DNA from: Ursus arctos
Taxonomy: Eukaryota > Chordata > Mammalia > Carnivora > Ursidae
Length of the DNA: 64,000 bases
Reading direction: 5' to 3'
NCBI RefSeq assembly: GCF_023065955.2
Contig: NW_026622841.1
Location: forward strand, 21,139,501-21,203,500
Shown here in pieces: positions 24,550-33,839 of the stretch. How positions within the stretch are numbered: position 1 is the stretch's first letter; the number at the start of each line of letters is the position of its first letter. The notes beneath the pieces are model-generated. The model worked only from the letters and a program-made list of their open reading frames with translations. It was not told the origin of the DNA and searched no databases. The translations under genes and the position numbers were made by a program.

Positions 24550-26075
24550 CCCTAATCTAATCGAGATAAAAAAAAATACTTAAGGAAAAATAGGAATTTG
24601 CATCTTACAAAGTACCTTCTTTTGGTAAACTTACTTAATGGTAAATTATTCACAAAGATGTTCAAGAAATATTACCCACCAATCGCCTGGAACAGTAATT
24701 GTGCCACCCTTACTCGTATTTACTGGTATTTAATAAATGTATGTTGTGGGTGACCCACCCAGAGACATATCTGTGACTAAATAAGCTCCTAATGAGATCA
24801 ACTTTCAAAGGAGACACTTTTTTCCCCCCAGTCTGAAGTGGAAGGAAAAAAGAAAGAGGCTTGCCAACCCCTTGGGGAAAGAGTTTCAGAAGATACTTAT
24901 TTTTGTTGCCAACCCTTTCATTACTGTTCAGATCCTACAAGGATGGGGAAAGCTTGGGAGCAGGATTTAGACTGAATTAAATATAAAGCTCAGAGAAAGT
25001 TGGCAATTTAACACATATATGAAAAAGAAAATCCTTGGAAAGTTTCAAGTTTTGGTTAAATAGTGCTTCAGGTAGTGTTTTTCAAGTTGAGTCTGCAGGC
25101 ATAAACTTGAGGTCCGCAAAGTTTTATGTTCTGTGGTTCTGCTTTCTAGTTTTCATTGCAACTGGAAGCCAAAATGAATTTTACCATTATAAGGATAAAT
25201 TTTGTATCTTGTCATGATTCTTTGCAGTTAAAAGATATTTTCATTGACTGAGGCTTAGACTCCTTCACCAACATTTCTCAGAATGAGAGCACGTTATTGA
25301 GGGTCTGAGAATTTCTTTTCTTAAAAAGGTTCTGTAGAGACAAATCGGGAAATGCTGGCTTATAATACATCTTCATGGACATTACTGGTCTATTTTAATC
25401 AAAAATAGTAACAATGTACTTGAACTCTGAAACAATTAGAATGTCTGTGACTTGTTAATGCTAAAATCAGCTTAGCCTCGCTTTCTGGAATTGATGGTCT
25501 TTGGTATGGCCTATTCGTTCTTTTTCTCCACTTCATGAGTTACCTGTTATATGACATAAAGAGGCAAATCTCTTCACCAACCAACCAGTTTTGATTATTT
25601 TAGTCAAGAGAAGTTTAACCACCGAATGACTCATTTATTGTCAAGGGTGTGCATTCATTAATCTAAGAAAACACATGGTTTTATAAATTTCAAAAGACTT
25701 ATTTTACTTTATAACAACTTTGCAGTTTTAACCTCACTGATTTTTTTATTGCATTGTTTCATTAGGATCATTGCTAAAATAAAATTAACACACTTAGGCA
25801 AACTGTGCCTAACACACAGTTTTTCTCCTCTTCCTCATCTTCTCATAGAGATTCTAAATGTAAACAGTCCCTTGGAACAGGAAAACAGGAAGACAGATAA
25901 GACAAAGAAAGAAAGGAAAATCCTTAGACCTAATTATAGCTCCACCTGGATAACTAGATACTGAACATTCTAGAACTGAACAGGATTCTGTGGTGGTTTC
26001 CATACCCAGAAACATGACATTTATTTAAGTGTAGTTGAAATAAGCCTTCCTTTTAAAAAGACAACTGTATCCAAT
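24550..26075. other. Unique DNA, nothing recognised
   Basis: No repeat or exon recognised with confidence. Open frames are at most 71 codons. Confidence 0.45.
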
Positions 26076-26077
26076 CT

Positions 26078-26100
26078 AAAAAAAAAAAAAAAAAAAAAAA
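26078..26100 (+). repeat. Poly-A run
   Basis: An uninterrupted A run of about 23 bases. The bases upstream show no AATAAA within 30 bases and no recognised retroelement, so the origin is unknown. Confidence 0.95.
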
Positions 26101-26149
26101 TTAATTCATTGCAAAGACCTGGTCATCCTCCTGCTGTAAGCAGATGGAG

Positions 26150-26950
26150 CCCCATGACAACTTCCCAGAGGAAGCAGCTGGGTGAGGAAGAGCTCATCCT
26201 TTATTGAATTCCCTGTTAAAGAATGCACATCTTTGGGGACTTGCAGAAGCATCAAGCATCACTCTCTCCCCAACCTTCCTTGTAAGGCAGACAGTTGGGG
26301 GTGGCGGGGGCAGATAATTGAATTAAATACAGTGATTGAACACGAAAGCCGTGCCTGTGTCTCCGGGGATGTGTGCTTTCTGGAGAACTGACATCCCCTT
26401 TCCTTTTCAAGTTAGATTGACAGTGACTGGGCTGCCCGTAGAAAGTTGTTGGAGTTGCCCTTTGCAACCACTCCGCCTGTTCAGTGAGAGGGGGAGAAAG
26501 TCTGCATTTGGGATTTCATTTGAAGACATCTTTCCTCCAAGGTTCTTTCTGCTTAAGTTGGAAGCGTTATTCATTCAGTTCGCATCCTTTCCACAGGCAG
26601 GCCGATCACTGCCAATCTGACTGGATGTGTTACCCGTTGGTTCTCCTCTAATTCAGTTCACTGAGAGGGAGCAGCAGAGTGCAAATCAATCTCAGACCCC
26701 GGGTGGGTCGCTCCAGACAGAAGCTATGCGAGATCCTGTCCTTTGCTATTTGATTGAGAGGGATTTTTTGCTTGGACTGGCTTTCCTCCTCACTGAGGGG
26801 AGGAAATATTAACTGAATTCCATAAGTAAAACTTGAAGACTGTGCTGAGAAAGACGGCTCTGTGCCGAGTGCGTGAGTTAGCAACGTCAATGCCTGTAGA
26901 GCACGGCAATGTATGCCGTCCAAGGGTGGGCACCCCGGCTGAGGAGACCC
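26150..26950. other. CpG- and G+C-enriched unique block, candidate regulatory or exonic element
   Basis: Roughly 20 CpG dinucleotides fall in the 600 bases from 26340 to 26945, far more than in neighbouring unique DNA, where CpG is rare. No repeat family is recognised. The motif TTCAsTGAGAGGG recurs at 26480 and 26657, with a weaker form at 26788. A 94-codon plus frame spans 26336-26620 and a 91-codon minus frame spans 26648-26923, but neither resembles a known family. It does not reach classical CpG-island density by eye. It could be a weak promoter, a non-coding RNA exon or a conserved enhancer, or merely a locally GC-rich segment. Confidence 0.4.
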
Positions 26951-27447
26951 TGTGCTTCTTATCTCTTGGGGGAGGAATGGAAGTGGTCTTTGTGTAAATA
27001 CTCCTTCACAACTTTCCTACCCTTCTATGCTGTTACTTCCCACATCCTCTTTCTTCTCTCATGGGAAGAGGCAGTCAGTCATGACTCTTACCCTTTAGTA
27101 TTCTGGTCCTCCGTCCTCCTTCCTCTTCATGTGAAACTTCCTTCAGTAACCCTACCTTCTGCATTTCTCTTGGCTATTTCTCGACAGACTATAAAGACAT
27201 CCCACCTCTCCCATCTTTAAATAGAATCATTCTTTTATACTAAGTCACCCTCAGGAATTACCTTATGATGCCCTTTCCTTCACACGAGAAAGCTACAAAG
27301 AGCACATTTCCTTGTCCCTAACTCTCTCTTCCACCCCCACTCCCATACCATTGACTGAACGCTGATCTCACCAAGCTCACGGCCAACCTCCTACTGGATG
27401 CTGTGCAGTCCTCAGTCCTCCCCTTACTACCTATTCAGAGGGATCCT

Positions 27448-27662
27448 TGAGAGCATGAATTCTGGGGTCACACTCCCCATATTCACACCCTCACCGTGCC
27501 ATTTATTAACTGTGTGGTCTTTGGCAAGACACTAGCTGCACATTGGTTTCCTCACCTATAAAATGGAGTGAAAATAATACCCCCCCCGGAATTATTAAAA
27601 GAATGAGGTGAAGCTCACACAGAAAGCAACTAGAAAATTGGCACCCCAAACAGGTAGCTATT
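27448..27662 (+). mobile_element. MIR SINE
   Basis: The MIR order is clear: 'gagcatgaattctggggtc' near 27451, 'tattaactgtgtggtctttggc' style near 27505, 'ggtttcctcacctataaaatgg' style near 27546, and 'gaatgaggtgaagctcaca' near 27602. It contains a C-run near 27582. It lies within the L2 relic. Confidence 0.85.
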
Positions 27663-28249
27663 AGTACTCATCCATTCTGCTGAGTTTGACACTGCTGACC
27701 ACGTCCTCCTTGTTGAAATTCTCTTCTCGTTCAACCTCCAGGATATCACTTTAAGATTGTGCTTACCTTTTTGTTTCTGATGTCTGTTTCTATTTTTTTT
27801 TTCTCTCTACTTTTCTAAAACTAAGGATCTGTCCACGCCTTCCTCCTGAACTACACACTCTCTGGAAGCAACTTCATCCATCTTCTTTATTTCCAATATA
27901 ACCACAAAACCACATTTTTTTTTTTCTGTAGCTTAAACCTTTCCTTAAGGATCTGACTACACTAAATAACTTTCCTTGAATGCCTTACAAACTCAGCAGG
28001 TTTTAACATCTTTATCTAGATCTGCCCCTCCTATCTTCTGCCTTTGTTTTGTTTTTCAACGAACTTTCACCAAACCAGCCATGTGCCAAAATTGAAGGCA
28101 GAGATTGCTTTATTTGCCATAAATTCTATCAAGTCTTTCAAGATTTCTCTTGATACAAATCTATTCTGTCTCCATCCCACTGCTTAGGTTAGACACTCAT
28201 CATTCCCTCTCTGCATTGTTATAATGGCCTCCCAAGTTCTTTTGTTTTT

Positions 28250-28500
28250 GTTTTTGACAAATGCTGCATGATTTTACGTATATGTAAATATAAAATAATT
28301 GAACTCATAGAAGCAGAGTAGAATGTTGGGTGGCAGGGGCCGGGGGAGGAGAAATAGAGAGATACTGGTCAAAGAGTACAGGGTTTCAGTTATGCAAGAG
28401 GATTAAGTTCTGGACATTAAAAAAAAAAATGCCCAGTTTGAAGTTCTCACACTTTGGGCCTTATAAATAACTTCAAATTATTAAAAAACAAAACAAAACA
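28250..28500 (+). mobile_element. L1 3' UTR fragment
   Basis: 'aatgctgcatgattttacg' near 28260, 'ggtggcaggggccgggggag' near 28330, and 'gggtttcagttatgcaagag' near 28381 match the L1 3' UTR. It ends in an A-rich AAAAC tract that abuts a SINE head. Confidence 0.75.
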
Positions 28501-28505
28501 AAAAG

Positions 28506-28547
28506 AGTCAGATGCATGCTTAACAGACCAAGCCACCTGGGTGCCCC
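28506..28547 (-). mobile_element. Carnivore SINE head fragment
   Basis: Only about 42 bases of the tRNA-derived head remain, ending 'gccacctgggtgcccc'. The body and tail are missing and an A-rich tract, not a T-rich one, precedes it. It is probably truncated by deletion or rearrangement. Confidence 0.8.
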
Positions 28548-28859
28548 TCTAATTTCCTTTGAGAGACCCAAGTACTTATTTTGTTTTTTATCTGTTTAAA
28601 TTCTTTTGGCCTCCAAGTTTTTAACTATCTTGCCTTTTGCTCCTTTCCATCCATTCTCCCCACTTGGGTTCCCTTCTGATCTTTCTAAACCATCGACCTC
28701 TTTAGTTGTATCCACTGCATGACATTTTCTCAATAACAAAACATCACCTTCAAGGCAGACTCTGAACCACTCAGCACGCTGGACAAGGTCCTCTCTACCT
28801 GCCCAGTTTAATATCATGTCACTCTCTCTGGGTTCCCCACGCTTAAGCTACATTTAAAC

Positions 28860-29055
28860 AACTTGAATTTGATTCATTCTCCTTGAGAGCAGAGATTCGC
28901 TCATAGAAATACCAACAGCCTCTTTCACACACACATGCTGAGGAGTGTAAATAACTCTCCCAGCTTACTCTGTAGCATCATTCCAGATTTGGGGAGAAAA
29001 TCTAAGAATCCATGGAGACACAACATTTAGGTCAGTGAGGAGTCTTAGTGATCAT
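28860..29055. other. Short unique segment
   Basis: No element recognised, apart from the phrase 'agtgatcatctagttcag' near 29047, which may be an old repeat edge. Confidence 0.4.
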
Positions 29056-29061
29056 CTAGTT

Positions 29062-29230
29062 CAGATGCTCTCAATTCTGGCTGCACATAAGAATCACCCG
29101 GATATATTTTAAAAGGTATCAATAGTCGGGACCCATCAGAGACCAAGTCAACGAAAATCTCTGGGGTCCAGTGTGTATTTTTAAAACTCCCTGGGTGATT
29201 ATAATGGATAGACAAGGTCGAAAACCACTG
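29062..29230 (+). mobile_element. MER20 hAT-Charlie MITE
   Basis: 'ctcaattctggctgcacata' near 29069 and 'agaatcacccgga' match the MER20 left half. 'aaactccctgggtgattata' near 29185 and 'aaaaccactg' at 29221-29230 match the inverted right end. The flanking octamers ATCTAGTT (29054-29061) and GTCTAGTC (29231-29238) match 6 of 8, consistent with a decayed 8-bp hAT target duplication. Confidence 0.9.
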
Positions 29231-29382
29231 GTCTAGTCTAACCCATCATTTTACGAATGAACGTATTATAACACAGTTGACTTCATTTCCCCCTTCGTAT
29301 TTTTGCCTCAACAAAAATGACTGAGGTTGGCAATGAGCGCTAAGCAAAAAGATGGCATAAGACAGGAACCGTAGGTGAACAC

Positions 29383-29440
29383 AGAAAAGTTTATTCTGTG
29401 TGAGAAAGAATAGAAAAGTTTTTTCTGTGTGAGAAAGAAT
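29383..29440 (+). repeat. 29-bp tandem duplication
   Basis: Two adjacent 29-base copies, 29383-29411 and 29412-29440, begin AGAAAAGTT and end GTGTGAGAAAGAAT. They differ at one base (A/T near the tenth or eleventh position). Confidence 0.95.
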
Positions 29441-29542
29441 GACCATATATTTTCTTATCCAGACTAGGGCACTCTGAGCTTCTTTTGAGAGGAAATTTTG
29501 CTCTCTCTTGCCATGCTAGTGCCTAGAATAGTGACTGACACC

Positions 29543-29544
29543 AT

Positions 29545-29583
<39 letters not shown>

Positions 29584-29585
29584 TA
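29543..29585 (+). repeat. (TTTA)n microsatellite
   Basis: About ten perfect TTTA units. There is no SINE body alongside, although TTTA runs often come from SINE tails. Confidence 0.95.
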
Positions 29586-29815
29586 ATATACCAGAATGAA
29601 TTAATGAATCAAAGTGTCTTAATCCTTAAAAGAACATCCAAGAGTACTACAAAACATTGTATCTCTTTCTATAGCTTTCATATGGAGAGCTGCGTACCTT
29701 TTACAATATAGACTCAGAAGTAAGTTCTGTGTGTTTGCATTTGTAAAACAACAGAAGCAGATGATGACTATTTCTCTCCTTTAGGAGGTGAATTTACATT
29801 TAAAATTTGAATACT

Positions 29816-30013
29816 GGGGTGCCTGGGTGGCTCAGTTGGTTAAGCCTCTGCCTTCAGTTCAGGTCATGATCCCAGGACCCTGGGACTGAACCCCGCATCG
29901 GGCTCCCTGCTCAGCAGGGAGACTGCTTCTCCCTCTCCCGTTCCCCCGGCTTGTGCTCTCTCTCTCTCTCTCTCTGTCAAATCAATAATAAAATCTTAAA
30001 TAAATAAATAAAA
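29816..30013 (+). mobile_element. Full-length carnivore tRNA-derived SINE
   Basis: It has the head 'ggggtgcctgggtggctcag', the 'ggtcatgatcccagg' block, a CT microsatellite and a 'caataataaaatctt' tail. It is flanked by a perfect 14-bp target duplication, TAAAATTTGAATAC, at 29801-29814 and 30014-30027. Mobilised by L1 machinery; the head derives from a tRNA with an internal Pol III promoter. The intact duplication suggests a fairly young insertion. Confidence 0.97.
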
Positions 30014-30184
30014 TAAAATTTGAATACCAAAATAGAACTCCCTCAGGGGGGGAAAAAATCCTCCTGCATTATATTTTCTGACTAGAGTCAGATTAAGAAA
30101 GAAAATGTAGAAAATATCTTCAGTTACTGAATTAAGAGATTTTCAGCAGAGTAAGGATTATAACTGAAAATAATTTTAAAGTTT

Positions 30185-30494
30185 TTTATAAGCAGAATTG
30201 TGTCCTCCCAAATTCACATATTGAAGTCCTAGGTCCCAATGTGATTGTATTTAAGGGACTAATTAAAGTTATATGAGGTCAGAAGGGCTGGGACCCCTAA
30301 TCCAATAGGATGGGCATTCCTATAGAAAAAGACACCAGGGCACAAGAGACCGCCCCTCCCTCCACACGTGCATGAGACCCGCCAGCACTATGATCTGGGA
30401 CTCCAACCTCAAGAACTGTGAGATAATAAATGTCTGTGGTTTAAGTTACTCAGGATGTGTATTCTGTTACAGCAGCCCTTGCAGACTGATACAA
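30185..30494 (+). mobile_element. MLT1-type MaLR solo LTR
   Basis: Ordered matches: 'gcagaattgtgtcctcccaa' near 30193, 'attgaagtcctaggtccc' near 30221, 'cctaatccaataggatggg' near 30296, 'gaactgtgagataataaatg' near 30413, and 'tgttacagcagccc' near 30466. No internal region follows. Confidence 0.92.
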
Positions 30495-30499
30495 AAGTG

Positions 30500-31255
30500 A
30501 GCTTTTTTTTCTTTAGCCTCAGCAATGAGACAGCAGGAAGGCCACAGAGACTTCCAAACAAGCACCGAGACTCTTCCCCTGCTTCCAACAGAGACTGTTC
30601 AGGAGGCAGAGTGTGACACGGGCTAGAAACACATTACATGGAATTACCTGGAAATAAAACCCAGCAGATTTTTCACATACCCATGGTGCATGTCCGGAGT
30701 ATTTTTGCATGGGATCTAACTCACGGCGAAATACAGCTTCACATAAAATTATTACAAGTCAATTATACCTTTTAAAGTTCAAGACGACGTGCCACGCTGT
30801 AATTCCCTCCCAACAGCCTTGGGCCTTCTACTGCAGTCATCGCTACTCAGTTTGGTTTTAAAATGAAAACTGAAAAATAAAAATTAGCTGTCTCCCTTGC
30901 AAGTGCAAAATGACAGGGGGAACATATTGGATCGTTTGGACTCTCCTTACAATGTAGGCTCAGATAACACCATTCGTGTTGATTCTCATATATTCTCCAA
31001 GCCTCCCTGCATTAGATTCTACAGGCCACCCTGTGGCTTTTTCGAGCAAAATAATCATTCTTTTTCTTATAAATTCATTTTAGCAGCACTTGTGTTTTGA
31101 TTTGCCCAAGTCCTCCGGCTCTTATTAACATTCAGAGTGGTTGGGGCAGCCTCATGCAAATGTAGCTCCTTCAGAAAACAAAATGCACATTTTCTATTTG
31201 ACAATCAACATTTCATTAATAGCTTGTTAAAGCTGGAATAGACCTTAATGACGAC
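30500..31255. other. Repeat-free block, conserved non-coding candidate
   Basis: From about 30720 to 31250 there is no recognised repeat, CpGs are retained (30724-30731 and 30783-30800), and an octamer ATGCAAAT lies at 31155. A 67-codon open frame at 30897-31100 is not convincing as coding. This is inference only. Confidence 0.35.
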
Positions 31256-31258
31256 CTA

Positions 31259-31260
<2 letters not shown>

Positions 31261-31307
<47 letters not shown>
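31261..31307 (+). repeat. (CA)n microsatellite
   Basis: About 23 uninterrupted CA units, long enough to be highly polymorphic. Confidence 0.97.
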
Positions 31308-31308
<1 letters not shown>

Positions 31309-31309
31309 A

Positions 31310-31725
31310 TCTCCTACCCAGTTAGTATTAGCAACAGATAAAAGACTCAGGTGTCTTGAGCTTTCATGACATCATGCTACTTACATGAAGAAAATTAGAC
31401 GAAGCTTTCTTTATGTCCGACTCTGCACACTGCCAGATTCTACTAAGGATATCCAAGCAGACCAGAAGCTCAAGCTGCCTTAACATTGGTGCCAGGCTTG
31501 CCCTTAATTGAATACATCTTAGTATCTCAAATTTTTGCTTTATTATTGAAATAAAAATAAAACCTGTATAATATACATACATAATATACTCTTTAGAATG
31601 TAGGAGAGTTTTCATTTAAAAATATTTTTCATTGGCATAAAAAATGTTAACACCCTAAGCTTAACGTTTATCTATGTTCCGTATCTAGTATAAAGTACCA
31701 TCTGTCATCATCTAAAATACACAAC
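31310..31725. other. Unique DNA, nothing recognised
   Basis: No repeat or exon recognised. A minus-strand frame of 83 codons (31364-31615) has no family resemblance. Confidence 0.4.
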
Positions 31726-31727
31726 AG

Positions 31728-31937
31728 AAGGACGCCTGGGTGGCTCAGTCGGTTAACCATCTGCCTTCAGCTCAGGTCATGACCCCAGGGTCCTGGGATC
31801 AAGCCCCACATCAAGCTCCTTGCCCATCAGGGAGCCTGCTTCTCCCTCTCCCTCTGCCTGCAGCTCCCATTGCTTGTCCTCTCTCTCTCACTCTCTGACA
31901 AATAAATACATAAAATATTTAAAAAATAAAATAAAAT
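31728..31937 (+). mobile_element. Full-length carnivore tRNA-derived SINE
   Basis: The head 'gacgcctgggtggctcag' is followed by 'ggtcatgaccccaggg', the 'cctgcttctccctctccc' block and an AAAT-rich tail. A target duplication AAAATACACAACAG (31714-31727) recurs as AAAATACACACACAG (31938-31952). Confidence 0.96.
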
Positions 31938-32088
31938 AAAATACACACACAGCACATGAATGTGCCAACACTTAAACCAGGATAAGACACTCAATGAATC
32001 TTTGAACAACTGAATGAATTTTTTAAACACTTAGTTTTGTCACTTACAGAAATGAAAAATAAAGAGGGCTCAAAAAAACATGTGTTGT

Positions 32089-32213
32089 TAAAAGAAGAGG
32101 AAGAAGAAGAAAAGGAGGAGGAGGAGGGGGAGGAGGGGGGGCAAGGGGAAGGGGAAGGGAGAGGGAGGGGAAGGGAGGGATGAGGGGAGGGGAGGGGGAG
32201 GAAGAGGAGGAAA
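32089..32213 (+). repeat. G-rich purine tract, (GGA)/(GGGGA) type
   Basis: 125 bases of almost pure purine with many runs of three to seven G, including several GGGG blocks within 30 bases. The plus strand therefore has quadruplex-forming and triplex-forming potential. Confidence 0.95.
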
Positions 32214-32219
32214 GTCCTG

Positions 32220-33730
32220 AAATTCTAGCTTCTTCCCCATACCATTCCTAGCACCTTCTGAATCTCACACATTTTCTCTCTAGGCCTCCCAAGGATTTTT
32301 TCTATAAACTGATGAAAATGGTACCTTCCTGACTACAGTCAGCGTGCCAGACTACAGATCACTATAGTCTCTTCAGATGTTAAGATGTGTCTCTCTGTGA
32401 ACTCACCTGAAACAGTACATGTGGGAAGAAAGGAAATCCCGCACTAGCCTAATTAGAGATGAGCACAGAGTTGGAGCTCTGGAAATGAAAGGTGCAGAGA
32501 GGTAACATTTCATTCAGAGAGCACAATGATGGGAGAGGAAGAACAAGGGCCTACTTTCCCAGGCACGTGTGATTAGAGAAGCAGGATAGACAGCCAGTAT
32601 TTTGCACACCACAATATGAAATATATATAAAATGCAGATACAAATTTAATAAGCTTTGATAGCGATGTAAAAATTCACACTGATGCGTGTTAAGTTAAAA
32701 AAAAAAACTTTACCTTTTTCTTCATTTGGAGATTTTGTGACTCCCTTAATTAAAAGCATTAAATATTTATCATTAATAAAAATATCTATTGTTATCACCT
32801 CATCCTATTTAGACCACGTTATATTGAAGATCCAGGTAAAGAAACACCCAACTGAAGTCACATAATGGATCTATTCATCGCTCATTTACCAATTCATCAT
32901 TTATTGAGCGTCTACTAGGCTCCAGCCCTGCGTCAGCATGAAAACTCTAAGTGGCCGAGCAGAACATTAATGTTAAGTCTGCCCTGTTCTGCGTTGGCAC
33001 CAGGCCTATTTCTCTGTGGCTGGATTATATTTGGAATGCAGTGGCTGCACACTGCACAGCCCAGTGCACCCACATAAAAATGATATATAACAGAGAACCA
33101 TTCAAAACTGCATTCGCTGATGTGTCTGAGGGTAACGTAAAGCAGCAGTGCATGCCAAGCAATCCTAACCCTGAGCACCCAATAAGTAGTAGGTCTCCTC
33201 TTCAACAGCATCATTGAGTACCCCTCAGAAGGGCTGGCAGCTGCTCTGTCGTGTGCCCTCGGATGGAAAGCACATTTGTGCTAACAGCACTGAAGGGAGA
33301 GGAAAACATCGTCCAGGGCGGACTTTCTTTCTCCAGGGCCAGAGGTTTCACATTTTTTGGCCCAGTATTCACATGTGCATATAGGTTAATGTATGAACAT
33401 GCATTTTACTACACGTCATATCCAACTTGATATGTACATGGAATAAAAACTATCACAGGATTGCTCTTAAAAGGAAACGTGGGAGACATTTTCATGTACA
33501 CAAATGTCTATGTCTCTTAACACAGTAGTATGTTTAAAATGGCTGATGAAACATGCACTGGTTGATTTGAGGGCTGTGGAGCTTATCTCCCTGTAGATCT
33601 GTTTTATTCTCAAGCGAAGCAGCAGTTTAAGGCTAGTAAGAGTTTTAGCCTACTGATGTTTACTTACTTGTCTTTTAATTAGTGCCATGTTACAAAATCC
33701 ACCCGAGGCAACTTATTTGCGAAGGCAAAA
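32220..33730. other. Unique block, conserved non-coding candidate at 32930-33330
   Basis: No recognised repeats, except a possible old fragment 'catttattgagcgtctactagg' style near 32899. Between 32930 and 33220 both strands are open over nearly the same interval (93 codons minus, 88 codons plus). That looks like low stop density in balanced-composition DNA rather than a gene. Confidence 0.35.
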
Positions 33731-33734
33731 CTGA

Positions 33735-33835
33735 ATGACTCAATTTATAAATATTATTTATTATAAATAAGTTATACATATCACATCAATATATACATAT
33801 GTGTGTATATATACACAAATATAATATTTTACTGT
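33735..33835. repeat. AT-rich low-complexity tract
   Basis: Dense TA/TAT with a 'gtgtgtatatatacac' palindrome near 33801-33817. Confidence 0.8.
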
Positions 33836-33839
33836 TACT

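Larger units (their letters stand above)
27230..28855 (+). mobile_element. L2/CR1-clade LINE relic, interrupted
   Basis: Pieces in L2 order: 'gctgatctcaccaagctcac' near 27362, 'gagtttgacactgctgaccac' style near 27683 followed by 'tccttgttgaaattctctt' near 27707, 'cagtctgtctcc'-like blocks near 28165, 'cccttctgatctttctaaac' near 28671, and 'atcatgtcactctctctggg' near 28812. A MIR (27448-27662) and an L1 plus SINE fragment (28250-28547) interrupt it. All frames are broken. Confidence 0.6.

Noticed and set aside
29816..30013. tRNA gene within the SINE head
   Set aside because: The head derives from a tRNA but runs straight into a SINE body and A-rich tail with target duplications, so it is a retroposon; the same holds for the other SINE copies.
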